Positions 1 through 12,035 of a stretch of DNA of 64,000 bases are shown piece by piece. The notes below the pieces were generated by a model that did not search any database, was not told the origin of the DNA, and saw only the letters and a list, made by a program, of their open reading frames with translations. The stretch comes from Epiperipatus broadwayi (lineage: Eukaryota > Onychophora > Udeonychophora > Euonychophora > Peripatidae), in assembly GCA_028023455.1 (NCBI GenBank), contig JAQFVV010000003.1, positions 888,001 through 952,000 of the forward strand. The letters run 5' to 3'. Numbering within the stretch: position 1 is the first letter of the stretch; the number at the start of each line of letters is the position of its first letter. A program made the position numbers and the translations under genes.

Positions 1-54
1 CATAATAGCATAGTGTTGTCGGATTTTTAAATTATCACAGTAAGCTTATAAATT

Positions 55-395
55 TAGACTTTCTCTTGTGCACAATCACATCCTCTGGGGCATCTGCCTC
101 TGAGCTAGTGCAAAGGTATCATCTTTAATGTCCATTCACTGCATTTAATTTTTTTGTTAAAAAAATTTTAGTTCGTAATTGTCCTGTACACTAATGATAC
201 CATATGGTCAGAACATTGATGATGTTCAGCTATGCATCAATATTTCAGCATTATCTTTTATTATATTAGCATTTAAGTATGTGCATCCAGATGATTGTTA
301 TATTTTTTCTAGGTTTGGCAGTGGCTAGATAATTAGTCAGTTTATAATGCAACTCTTTTAGATCCAGTCACAAATGGTGACTGTTAATTGTTGAT
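55..395 (+). repeat. Interspersed repeat A, copy 1
   Basis: Diverged copy of a repeat also present near 15.2 and 24.8 kb. Landmarks shared in the same order are a 'tctcttgtgcac'-like start, a 'gggcatct/gggcatcc' block, a 'gtccattcactgca' block, 'gaacattgatgatg', and 'atccagtcacaaatggtgac'. Copy 3 carries a Pol III B-box-like 'ggttcaaatcc' near its end, so a SINE is possible, but I see no convincing A box. The similarity is clear by eye; the family is not one I can name. Confidence 0.55.
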
Positions 396-396
396 G

Positions 397-621
397 ATCT
401 GATTATTTTTTTTAAATGCTGGTAATATTAAATCTTTTTAATTTTATTATTATAATACACTTATTATTATTGCAATGCTTATCTCATGTTCATTTTATAT
501 ATATACATATATATTCATTTAGTGTTGTTCTTTTTATATTTGATTCTAATTCCTTATTTATATTTACACTCAATTGGGATAATGATATTTTTGCATCTCC
601 CTACATTTACCCCTACTTTCA

Positions 622-712
<91 letters not shown>

Positions 713-1505
713 AATGAGATGCATCCAATCAACATGATGATATGTAAATAAACATAAAATAAAAATGGAAGAAATTCATCTAGAATAAAGACTGTACACA
801 CTCATAGGTTGAATTAATATTTATACTAATTTTTTATAACATATTAACATTTTATTGACCAAATTTAATATTTTTTTCTTCAACTATAGCCCATATTTAT
901 TTATCTTTAATACTAACAATATAGATGTCTTTGAAATATGTATATATAGAAGATAGAATGATATATGTAGCATGAATACACAAGATGTAGACCATTATTT
1001 TATAATTTTCAAATATGTTGAAAACTAATAAAATATCAATTTACATTAATAGTGAGAAAACTTGCCATTTTTTGATTTTAAATGATTCTCAACCCATGCA
1101 TATTTTTGTTAGTTGAAAAATAAGAAGTTTTCTCTAGAAAAAGAGAGGAGACAATTTAGTTTTATCTTGATGAGATTATTTTGAAACAAAAAAAGATAAA
1201 ATTATGAAATAATATTTTTATTTTAAAGTCTTAGTTTTTAATTACACTAAATTCTATCTTATATAATGCTGTAGGATAATTAATATATTATGCTAAATAC
1301 AACAGAACCCAAAAGAAATAAACTCTTTTGAAGGAAGAAAATCTATTGCTGTTCTAAAAGAAAATATTTGGAAAAATTATCACATCTATTAAAATAAATA
1401 TTCATCCAAAAACAACTGAAACAGAGATTATAGTTACAATAAAATAGAATAATACTATGTGTAAATGCATAGTTGGATAATAAACTCCATTATAATCCCT
1501 TAAAT
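397..1505. other. AT-rich stretch with a (TA)n microsatellite
   Basis: Contains a (TA)n tract at about 627-709, broken once near 659. The rest is A+T-rich sequence in which I see no gene or recognisable element. The short open frames across the TA tract only translate the repeat (Tyr-Ile) and are not genes. Confidence 0.8.
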
Positions 1506-1506
1506 C

Positions 1507-2614
1507 AGGAATGGGGAACATTTTTCTGCCAAATGTCATTTAGATATTTATAATATCATTTGTGGGTCATACAAAATTATTATTTTAAAAATGTGTTTAG
1601 TATATTTATTCAAATATTTAATTAATTTACCCTAATTATTAGAGACAATATTTTAAACTGGCAGGTCAATTTTTAGATTTTCTTTTTTAAATGAGGGCAA
1701 TATTTGTGTGAATTAAAAATAAAGTAATATCATTATTAATGATTATTTCATATTTAATAACAATGTTTCCACTTTGTTTTGTAACTATTTTTTATGACAA
1801 TTATATTCTTGAATTTCTTTTTTATGTTCTAGAGAGATTAATTCCACAGGATCTATGATGCAATCTTTTATGAATCCCCTTTAGAAAATGTTTTTGAAAT
1901 GTTCTGTTTTTAAAAAAAAATTGTTACTTGCTTTCACAGAATTTTTTGCTTTGTTTGTGCTTTTTATGAAACATATCAGTGACTTGATAAAGCTTCTTTT
2001 TAAGTTTTCTATTTTAATATTTCTTTCTTTCCCAACAATTTTGTTGTAATCAGAATGTTTTGATAAATAATGTCAATTAATATTTTTTAAGTAAATGAAA
2101 TACTTTCCAAACATATCAGGCACATTAATTTTCTATTTCTATAAAAAAAATACATGATCCATATTTTGAAATGCATGATTTTCTGTGTCAAGTTCTCTTA
2201 TTTTACTGGTATAGGCATCCTTATAAAAAAAAAGTAAAATTTGAGTTTTATTTTTGCTAGTATATGTTCATTTGCAAAATGTCACTAAAAAAACAAACAA
2301 ACTGCTCTCAGTATTGTACATTACATGAAATCATAATCAGATATACCACACAATATAGATAATTTGTTGGAATATTGCACCTCTTATAATAATGAACTAA
2401 AACTATTATAAAGGTTGGAGAGAAAAAAGATATAGTTGACAATATAAATATTTTCTTTCACTTTATTCTTATTTCAATATTTGTATTACCACATGTTTAA
2501 ATATAAATTTTATACAAGATCATTTTATATATATTTTTGAAAATGTCCATGGGCTGCATTGAGAGTTTTGAAATGCCAGAGTCAGTTTATAAGGCAGTTT
2601 TCTCATCCCTGGTT
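1507..2614 (-). mobile_element. Decayed hAT DNA transposon
   Basis: Imperfect terminal inverted repeats: the left end begins 'caggaatggggaac' and the right end reads 'gttttctcatccctg', the reverse complement of a near match. Sequence just inside the left end ('ttctgccaaatgtcattt') also has the look of hAT ends. Between them, on the minus strand, lie transposase relics. The expected 8-bp target duplication is not clear (flanks ending 'ccttaaat' and beginning 'gttaatag'). At about 1.1 kb it is far shorter than an autonomous hAT of 2.5-4 kb, so it is internally deleted or eroded. Confidence 0.65.
1800..2110 (-). pseudogene. hAT transposase N-terminal remnant (BED finger region)
   Basis: Read on the minus strand, about 2090-2020 gives 'HYLSKHSDYNKIVGKERN', matching the second half of a BED zinc finger and the following linker in hAT transposases of the Charlie/ZBED5/GTF2IRD2-like group (typically '...RHYETKH..Y.K..G.ER'). 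Further on (about 2010-1830) comes a stretch ending 'GFIKDCIIDPVELISLEH', corresponding to the '..GEFIK.C....' block that follows in this group. Zinc-binding cysteines, the DDE core and the dimerisation domain are not recognisable and there are internal stops. Clearly dead. Subfamily placement is an inference. Confidence 0.6.
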
Positions 2615-4136
2615 AATAGGAATGCCAACAAAAATACATATAGCCTACTTGCTAGATTAATTTAAAAACAAAAGAGCAAAGGTAACTCTTATTTAAAATA
2701 AAATGTCTAAATCAGTTGTATATCAATAGCAATAAATGAAATGATATAAGCTGATCAAAACTTACATTAGATAATAAACCAAGCTTCCAATTAGATATAT
2801 AAATACTTTAATGTAGACATAAAGATAGGAAATAAATTTATTGGAATATATATTTCAATTAAAGTTGTCTGAATTGGAATTAGAATTTTTAAGAGTCCAA
2901 TTGACATTTTAAAAAAAGTCCTAACTGATTATATAATAATAATGTTATTAGCATTATACTTTATTATTAAAGAAAATTTGGTTTTCTTCTATAATTTTTG
3001 TGTAAAATAATTCTACAATTTGATTTGAAATTATGACTACATTTGCTTTATTACAATGGAAATAATGAATACATAAATAAAAATATTATTGCTGATATTT
3101 GTTTTATATATTGGGATTTCACCTTTATTGTTAAAAGGAGATTGCCTTGACAACAGTTTGAAATTGTTGATTGTTTTTGATATTGGTATTGTCTCAGTGT
3201 TGACTGGCTTTTAATGATATATCTATATATATATATATTATAAAAATGAGAAAGTGTGTATAAGCAAGTTCAATATTAGAGTATAAGTGCACATATAAGG
3301 CTTGAATATTAATTAAAATCACTACATTTATAGTTTGTGACACAAGCTATACATTTTTTTACTTTTCCCTATTACTGCTAAGAAATAAAATAATTTCTCT
3401 CTGATATTATGTCATTTATTATTTATTCTAAACAATATCATTAAATAATCTCCAGGTATCAAATACAAAACTGTATCTAGATTTAGATTTAAACTGAATT
3501 TGATCCATAACATTAGCTTATAATGCTTATTGAGTGAGTGAATAATGGTTAGACTTTTAACTGAGAACAATTTTGGGAACGCCATCCTTAATATATTTTT
3601 ACTTAGAGTGTCATCTAGACAAAAGTAATATATTGATTAATATTTATGCATAATAATTTTAAATAATTTGTAAGTGGAACTTAACAATTATCTGTTCACT
3701 AAGGCAAAATTTGTTATCTCTAAATATAATTGATTTCACTCACAAATGAAAGGACATTAAGAATTTATAATTGTATGTGAGAAAATTTTCATTTAAGAAT
3801 ATGTGATTTGACTTTTCATACTGACATCTTGATTACATCTTCATAATCAGTCATGTATAACATTTCTGAATTATATTTATCACAACCACATTTGTGAATG
3901 ATTACAATTTAATTATTAATTAGTTCTAGGGAATTTATATAATTATGTTCTCTCATAAATAATTTTTCTTCCTATTCAATTGTGAATTTAGATTGATCTC
4001 ATAAATAAGATCATCTATCTTTGTGCTGAGACAAAGGGTGTCAGCTATGAGGGAAGCATCCCTGAGTAACATCTTATTAATAGTATATTATAAGATTCAT
4101 AATCTAAATGTCTGAATTCTTATCTTTCAATAACTG
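2615..4136. other. AT-rich stretch without a gene
   Basis: No coding region seen. Holds a short (TA)n run at about 3218-3238 and a small dispersed repeat at 3126-3215, listed separately. Confidence 0.75.
3126..3215 (+). repeat. Small dispersed repeat B, copy 1
   Basis: About 85 bases closely resembling 16440-16525. Shared blocks include 'aaaggag.ttg', 'tgaca.ca.tttgaaa' and 'agtgttga.tggcttttaat'. Both copies lie next to a short TA-rich run. Family unknown. Confidence 0.55.
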
Positions 4137-4865
4137 TGTAATGATATTATACTAACACAGTAGCAAAATTTTCATACAGTAGTGACACCCAGTGCAAGCT
4201 TTACTAATCAATGAGTAAAATATTTGTTCATAAAATGTCTATATAGTATCTACTCAACTAATATTTTCAGAGTAGTTTCTAACTTGTGGATTTTTTCAGT
4301 GAAAAGCCTTCAGATCTGAAAACACTGCACCTAGATCTTAGGACTTAATACAACTCTCCAGCAGCCACTTTTTACCTATTCAATTAATTATAAAGCTATA
4401 AATCCAAGATGAAAACTTAATAATGTTTTAAATTCAAGCTCATGCACTTGTACAGTCATATACTACTATGGGCAGGATTGGTATAAAATCATTAAAACAT
4501 TACATAATCACCATTTATTATGCTTACCTAAGCTGTTGAAACAATAGCAAACTATCCATTGAGTATTGCTACCCAGAGCAATCCTTAATAGTCAATGGAT
4601 GAAAGAAGTTTTGTGCACAAAATTCCAATCTAGTACCTATTCATCCAATATCTGCAAGATAGTTTCTGGATGTGGCTTTCATCAGTGTGGAGATGTTAGA
4701 TTTGAGAGCACTGCCCCTAGATTTTAGAATCAAATACAACTCTCTGGAAGATACCTTTTATCTATTGAGTTAATTATAAACCTAGGACTCCCAGATAAAA
4801 ACACAGTAATGTTTTCAATCCGAGCTCATATATAATCTCATATATCTAAACTTGTTCAGTATGTT
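4137..4865 (-). repeat. Old copy of fold-back/tandem repeat family F
   Basis: Two diverged units in inverse orientation to the 45-kb copies. Landmarks: 'cagtagtgacacccagtgc' near 4178, 'cacctagatcttaggac' near 4328, 'gggcaggattggta' near 4471 (reverse complement of 'taccaatcctgcc' at 45 kb), then 'tattgctacccagagc' near 4564 and a second 'agagcactgcccctagat'. More mutated than the 44-47 kb copies, so probably older. Confidence 0.7.
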
Positions 4866-5176
4866 CAATTAATGGTGATAAATAAAGATCGTCTTATATG
4901 GTTTGATGTTTGATTCAAAATTTATTTATTATTTTGTAATGTTTTGGGTCAAAACAAAAAGTCATAATTGATTTTTGATTATTAGAACTGGTCATGATCA
5001 AATCGTTTAGTGTTTAAAATTGTACTCAAATTATTTTGTTGTTAGAACAGTATTAAAATTTTTTAGCATTAGGGTAAAGCCAATCTATCAACCAAAAATA
5101 CAACTGATAAATATAAAACTACTAATATAAAAATCACACAAACATATATATATATATTGTAACAAAATTAAAGATC

Positions 5177-5480
5177 GATCAAAGATCCAGTGTAACCAAA
5201 ATGAGATCTGGTCTATTAAAGTAATTATGAAATGTCAGAATTCAAACATTATTAAAATCTCAAATATTCAGTATTACAAACATTAATAAACTGATCAAAA
5301 GTATCATTGTAACTTAAATAAACTAGATTAAAGATCCATTGTAATAAAATTAAGGTTTAGATTAAAAGATATTGATTAAATGATCATGAAATGTCAAATA
5401 TTATTAAAAAATTATGAATCCAAAATATTCAGTATATTATTATATTCAGCTTAACTTAATGAAGAGGATCAACTGGATCA
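5177..5480 (+). repeat. Diverged tandem duplication, period about 149 bp
   Basis: The unit starts with 'gatcaaagatcc' at 5177 and again with 'gattaaagatcc' at 5326. Both units then share 'atgaaatgtca', 'attattaaaa' and 'aatattcagtat' at matching offsets. A short (TA)n followed by 'ttgtaac' precedes the array (about 5146-5162). No coding potential. Confidence 0.55.
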
Positions 5481-5904
5481 AGTATATTATTTAATCAAGA
5501 AATGATTCAAATATAAATATTTATTTTATCTCAAAAAGCTTCCAATATAAATATTTAGCTTAATAAACGAAAAATGCATTGTAGATTTTTATATCAAAAG
5601 AAAAGAATTATTTAACCTGAGTAGTGGCTATTAAACCAAAGATCAGACTGAGTTATCTATCATATTACGGGTCATTGGATGAAATGAAACATATTTCTAT
5701 CATTAGATTTCTCAAGATATCCCACTATCAATAATTATAAGCAAATTATTAATAACAAGTATTATAACTCAGGTATATGAAATCACGTGAGGTGAGTACA
5801 CTAGTAATTCAATAAAATATAACTCAGGTATACAGACAGTAGATCTTATCCACTTTCATTTCTTGGTTTGATGTTAAGTGCATGTTTAAACAAATACTAA
5901 GTGA

Positions 5905-6000
5905 ATATGGTCTAGCAGGGCGCCACTAGATTATTTGAATCTAGACACAGTTATATCTAATAACCTTTTCACATGTACCGGGTTTGAATCCCTTCTTGGT
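5905..6000 (+). repeat. CpG-containing repeat C, copy 1 (possible SINE)
   Basis: The core 'ggcgccactagattatttga' and the following 'atctaga' recur nearly unchanged at 62562-62590. Here the core contains a small stem (ctagat / atctag), and about 50 bases further is 'gggtttgaatccc', a good Pol III B-box match. An A-box-like 'tagcagggcg' lies at about 5913, but the A-B spacing (about 67 bases) is wider than in most tRNAs. A tRNA-related SINE is possible but unproven. Confidence 0.45.
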
Positions 6001-6004
6001 ACTT

Positions 6005-8960
6005 TATTTCTAATAAAAATGGGAGATTTTGCTTTTTGAGCCATATCACTATACGCACTAATATTTAGGTAAAAGTAAAACATCTATAAACCAAAGTGGA
6101 GTATATTAGACATAAATCATTTCTCAGATCTTAACATAACAAATGTGTTTCAATATTTTTATAAGTTTACTAGCTCAGATTATATATAACTAATTTAGGA
6201 TGGCAATTCACTCATCCTTGCATGAAATAGATGACGGGATGTGGTTATAATAATACTAAGAAATCACTAAATATTATAAAATCAATATTTATTTATGGCC
6301 TTTAAACAGTTAAACAGCTCATTAATTAAAACGTTGATGATGATGATGATGATAATAATAACGATAATGACAAGGGTTTCAACTACAGCTCTAGGACTAA
6401 GCCTAAACATAAAACTAATTTTTATAAAGAAATTCATAATTATTGCTTAATTTTAGCATATTTACTTATATCTTAAATAACTGATATTCAACCACTGATG
6501 ATGATGAATGATCACACTTAACAAAGACTACACTTAATGAAATATATACGCCTCGTTTAATAAAACAAACTAATATTTATTACTGCATTTCTAACATATA
6601 CATAAAAATTTCTAGATAAACATGAAAATTGATATGAATAAGAATAATAATAATAATTGATTATATAACAATCCTCAGATTAATTTCAAGTTCTTCCCCC
6701 TTTCCCTTCAAATGTATATTGTATTAAGTTGGATGTCACATTGACCATGATTTTCACTCCATGAGAAAAGTATTTCAAGAAAAAAAATATTATCCGCTCA
6801 TTAGCACACATACTTTATAAATCTAACATGTAAGTAGAATGTTAAAAAAAAATGTTAATAGAAATTAGAAAAATCAAGTTCTTAGAAAAGAGTTTTAAAT
6901 CATTATCTCCCCCTCCCTTCTAAGCGCTGAAATCTATACTTTCTCAAGACAAAATAATTTAATATTTTAACACCACCTATTATTTCACATTCACTCGCAA
7001 TTATACACATATAAAATATTACTATGTATGTGCGTGTTTTATCCCAAAATAATAATAATATATTAGTTAAAACTAAAATCATAATACCATAAAAAAAATT
7101 ATTTTACACATTAATATTTCATAACTGTAAAATTAATAAACAAATAAATTTTGATACATTCAAAATCATTTATGTAGTTCAAAGCTATTATTATTAAGAC
7201 ATTCTTGGTTTCCATCGATCTGAATTGTCTTTAAAAGTTCTTTAAATAAAATATGTCACTTTATTACTAAATTTTTATTAATACTCTGATTTCATAAAGA
7301 AAATAGATATAAAAGTCATATTACCGATCCAAGGGTTCACTTGTCTTGTATACTGTCTATACTTGGCAGCAACAATTTCCGTGTTCTTTGGAACAATCAC
7401 TTTCTTGAAGTATATAATTATTTGATGATGAGGATCCTATTGAGGTTATTTGCTTTAGTGGATAATTTGGAAATCATTATATCAATTTTTCTTCTCTTCC
7501 TGTCAAGCATTATTCTTTTAGTGAATGAAATACAGCAGTTGTTTTCACGTTATAAATTTCCCGGATTTAAACTCAGTTGTTGGAACAATTAATTGGACTT
7601 GATGATTAATATTTATCGGTAGATTAATTCATCTTTCATCGAATGCAGGTGAATGCTTTCTTCCTTCTATTAAAAACATCTTATTTCTCTGGTCAGTTGA
7701 AAGGTGTAGAATATTATTTTAGACAAAACATCTTTTCTTTCCTATATGATGTGCAGCTTCCCAGATGGTCAGGCAAAGATGGGACATACATATAATTTTT
7801 CTAGCCAGTCATTTCTTATATTTTCAACATTCAATTTAATAGTCTAATAATCTGAATCATAATCACAATAATAATAATTCAACTGATTTTTCCAGACAGC
7901 TTTTTATATCCAATTTTTGAGCTAACTTAACCAATCAGAGATAGCGTCACTTGCTATTTTTGGACAAATTCGTTTTAATTAGATCTCTAATTTATTTTCA
8001 ACTAAATTATTTTTCAACTGAAAAGTTTAAAGAACATAAAAGTTTAATCCTTTTTCCAGACACTTTTGTTTGGAAGGAAAAACTGACTCAATCCTTTTTC
8101 TGTCTTTTTTCACATATATCTGTAATATTTAAAATTGGAGTTTCTTTCCTTTAATCCTTAGGTGAGACAATTTCAAAATCAGACCTCACAGAAAGTTTAA
8201 GCTCCAAATAACAAATAATCATTTACAAAAACAAAACTGCTACAAAAATAGATACCTCATTCAACAGATATTCTCTTTTAACACAAAATTGCGCAAAAAA
8301 AAAAAAATAATTTGACAGATTTAACCCTTCTAGTACAAACTGTTGAATAAAAAAAAAATTTAACAGATTTTCTCAATTTTCTTTCAATATTTAATAAATA
8401 AAAAATGTAGTTTATGTATGTAATATATCCAAGCATACACACTGCCATTATTCCAATCATTTATAAATCTGGTTGACTAATAATATAAATGCTAGTTCAG
8501 AAATTATAACCCTAACATTTAAAATTAAATCCTTAGCTTTTAAATCCCAATTACAATTATAGAAAAGCAAAATAGAAGTATAGAATAAGATATTAAAATT
8601 GATCAAGCATAGGTTAGTTTTAAAGAAAGTCAAAGTGTTTAATATTTGAAATATAAAACAATTAAATAACTTACACATACACTGCTTATACGTATGCATT
8701 ATAACTTTGCTTTTTAACAGAAAATTTAAATATTAAATGTGTGTACTGCTCTTTTTGAGATTTATTAACACACAAACAAGTAAAGCATATAATTGCTGTC
8801 CCACTCTCTTTCTGTCTAAAGTGTTTAAAATTTTGATCTGGTAGGGTTTGAACTTGGATGCCCTACAGCTTCTTTTATGGTTATATAAAAATGTGATGAT
8901 GATTTTGTTTTACCTTTTCTACATGCACATTACTATAAATTTAGCTAGTGACTAAATTGT
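6005..8960. other. AT-rich stretch, no gene recognised
   Basis: Contains a short GAT-rich run near 6333 and scattered poly-A/T. Open frames at 7341-7592, 7951-8154, 8278-8460 and 8457-8699 are hydrophobic, Phe/Leu/Ile-rich translations of T-rich DNA without recognisable motifs; I do not call them genes. A CCAAT-like 'ccaatcag' at 7931 and a minus-strand TATA-like 'tataaaaag' at about 7900-7908 are probably chance. Confidence 0.65.
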
Positions 8961-8966
8961 AATGGC

Positions 8967-9002
<36 letters not shown>

Positions 9003-9005
<3 letters not shown>

Positions 9006-9016
9006 CATAAAATAAG

Positions 9017-9048
<32 letters not shown>

Positions 9049-9062
9049 CTTATTTTATGTTA
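9003..9062. repeat. Perfect TA-centred hairpin
   Basis: The arms 'taacataaaataagttata' and its reverse complement enclose (TA)n, giving a palindrome of about 60 bases. A separate (TA)n run of about 35 bases (8968-9003) precedes it. Such a sequence can extrude as a cruciform. Confidence 0.85.
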
Positions 9063-9119
9063 ACTAGAAAATGTAAAAGAAGTTAAAGCATGGTAACAAG
9101 GACACAATTGTATGATAGG

Positions 9120-10190
9120 TACTTCTGAAATGAAAAATGATTTCAATAGTTACTCTTATAAAGTTTAAAAAGAAATAACTTTGATTAAGATAGTATTGTA
9201 ATTATTTATGCAAGATTATATAAAATTGATGAATTTGGAGAGAAATGATTTCCCTGTATGAAAATTTTCAAAGGATTGAAAGAAAATATAGAAGCAAATT
9301 GAAAATGGGGATCAAAATCAAATGAGTATAGAAGAGGAAATTGAATGTGTGGAAAAGAAACACATGAATATGGAGTAAAGATTAAAGCAAAGTATGGAAC
9401 ACAAAGGAATATAAAAAATTAAAAATTGAACAGAATGAAATGAACATGAAGAAGTGATCTTATAATTTGGAGAGGAATTTTGAGCAAGTTTAAATGCAAA
9501 ACTCAATAAGATAATAAATTATCTTAAACAAAACTTTCAAAGTTATGTAGATTGAAGTTTTAAAATGTAATGGCAAACTTACAAATTATGGAAGAAAGAA
9601 GTCAATATGTATCAAGAAAGGGAAACTAAAACAATACCATAAGGATAGAAATATTTTAGAAGTGCAAAAAAGATGCATAATAATATGAAGGTTTGAAAGA
9701 GAGAAATGTGTGATATAAAAATTATACTGTAAGAGATAGAAGATCAACATCACCAATAGATAATAAATATAAACAAACAATCAAAAAAGCTGCTGACTAA
9801 AAAAGTCAATTTTGAAACCAAGACCCTTTTACCTTAAATTTGAATGAAGGCTAAATAAAAGAAAATATGAAAATATATAAAGAAAATGTAGAACAATTTA
9901 ACCCATTCATAATTAGAAAAGAAAGCACCCTTGAAACAATATCAATACATGTGATGGACACAATTTGAGGGAATGATACTGTAGAAATAAAAAGGGTTTT
10001 CCAAACTTATGTTCAAAATGAAATTGGTGGGATTTTAAATAAGGCACAACAAAATGGGAGTGATGAAATTGTTTATTCTGAACTCAGAATTTGTTTTTAT
10101 CATATCAACTAAAAAATATTTATCTCAAAGGAAATTAGTGAAAATGTGAAACAGAAGAATGAGATGTTCATATGAAATATATAAATATTT
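9120..10190 (+). pseudogene. Stop-riddled coding-like stretch, family unknown
   Basis: The plus strand is A/G-rich, and long pieces of single frames read as charged, helix-prone protein. One frame at about 9320-9400 is Glu/Lys-rich. Another at about 9845-10110 includes 'YKENVEQFNPFIIRKES', 'VEIKRVFQTYVQNEIGG' and 'AQQNGSDEIVYSEL'. Many stops are TAA, TAG or TGA where a single change would give Gln, Glu or Arg. This suggests an ancient coding sequence, perhaps a transposon coiled-coil protein, but purine-rich DNA alone can look like this. No function assigned. Confidence 0.3.
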
Positions 10191-10199
10191 TAATAGTAA

Positions 10200-11505
10200 A
10201 CCAAAATTATTAAATACTTGCTTTTTATTTCAAAGTAACAATTGTAAAAAAAAAAAAAAAACACCAAAATTACTGTATCATTAATAAGCTGCATGGATTA
10301 ATTATCATTACAAGCAATTACAGATAAATATGGAAGAAGGGAACAACAATAGAAATATCACATGAAAACATACTAGGCACCATTCTATTTATACTTTGAT
10401 TAAATGTCAAATTTGTTGATATTAGCATACTAATACAATAAGTGTATGATACTACCCCTTTGTATAGTATGGTATTTTTTTTAAAGGAATAAATAACTTA
10501 TATAAATAAAAATTATAAAATTGTTAATAAAGAATCAAATAAAAAACTAAACATATGGACTACCTCTAACTATTAATACAATTTAAAACAAAATAAGAAC
10601 TAATGCAAAACCTGCAGAAAGAATATAGTCACTTATATGATCAAATGTACCAAAAAAAACAGACAAGAACAATAAAAAAGAGTAATGTCACTATTGAGCA
10701 ACTTGTCAATTAATTCAACACAGTTTTGTAATCACACACTAAATATACATCAGTAATTTAAATATAGCAAAATATTAATATCAGTTTGCATATTGATGCA
10801 TACATTTAGCAAAGTTAAATACAAAATCTGTGGAAGCCCAAGATGTCATAACAGAGTATAAAAATCAAGTAACAACAAATAAAATATTTAATTAAAATTT
10901 TTTTAAAAAAAAGATTAAAAAAATTGAGGCTCCATATTACTTTGGCAATAGAATTAGTAAATACCATCATCCAATTAAAAACTCTTAAGTTTCAACTTAA
11001 TACCTGTTTTATTGAAGAAATATAATCAATATATTATGAAATATAAACTGATCATTCTCTAGCAAAAAAGTAACCATATGTTTTAGAAAGAAAATATTGC
11101 ATCAGTAGCCAACATTAAATAACTATAGAAAATATTAATTCCAAAATACTGGCTAAGATTCTAAAAAAAATTACATACATTAATAATTGCTAGTAGTGCT
11201 TTCTATACAACTTAATCTCAAATCGCAATTTTAAACCTACATCTTTAACAAATACTTGTCTTTTAAGATCATGTTAGGATATAAATGTAAGATTCATAAA
11301 TTTAATTATGATGTGATTCTAAATAAGTGTTATTAATATTAAAACTATAAAAAGTTGGCTTTCTTTTGTCATACTGTCTTTCTGGTACCAAGAAAACAAA
11401 ATTTAAAAAAAAAAGATTGCTTTATATAGTCGATTAAAAGATTTTATTTTAAAATCAAAAATTGAAATATGTTTTTAAATAATTTATAAAATTCTTAAGG
11501 GGCAT
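10200..11505. other. AT-rich stretch without a gene
   Basis: Contains poly-A runs (10248-10261 and near 10905). No open frame with recognisable motifs and no clear repeat partner in the window. Confidence 0.7.
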
Positions 11506-12035
11506 TCTATAATTTGGAGTATTAACTGAAATACAAACTTATTATATACCTGTATCAATATATGTAATATATAGGGTATATGAGCACAGATTTTCACACG
11601 ACCCACCACTCACCACTCCATCTCATATCACTGATACACTTGAATACATATATGTTGAAAAAATAAATAATCACCAATATCCATGTTTTATGCTAAACAA
11701 GCACTCATAAATTGGTTCAGATTATCATCTCTACACATATATGCAATAAGTGCTAAGATATATATTAAGATAGTCAATCCATACTTTAATGGACAGCCTT
11801 CAATCCACTCCACACTCTAACCCTTCAACCGTCCATTCAATTAAAAATCTGATGATGGAATGCTCAAAGGCCAACATGAGTCCAAGATTCTTGTCACACC
11901 CATGTTGCCCTAAATTCAATCTGACCCTTCATGTACAGGACATAATCCATTTAATACATATACAAAAGATGGGCAGACATCTCTACTATGTAATAACTGA
12001 AATACAATCTTATTAATTTGGAGTATTAAAAAATA
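11506..12035. repeat. Segment bounded by duplicated flanks
   Basis: 'taactgaaatacaaacttat' near 11522 recurs as 'taactgaaatacaatcttat' near 11993. 'tttggagtatta', which precedes the first copy, follows the second. The interior (about 11545-11990) is richer in C (cacc, ccc) than its surroundings. It could be an insertion with a long target duplication or a local rearrangement. The open frame at 11789-12016 runs into the flank and has no recognisable domain. Confidence 0.45.

Noticed and set aside
416-801. Open frames on both strands over the (TA)n tract
   Set aside because: They translate the microsatellite as Tyr-Ile repeats; no independent coding signal.
7895-7940. CCAAT box and minus-strand TATA box as a promoter
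   Set aside because: Both words are expected often in A+T-rich DNA, the spacing is short, and no coding exon follows on that strand.
9840-10110. Resemblance of part of the decayed frame to a bacterial spore-germination protein end
   Set aside because: A few residues only, in the wrong kind of genome; treated as chance.
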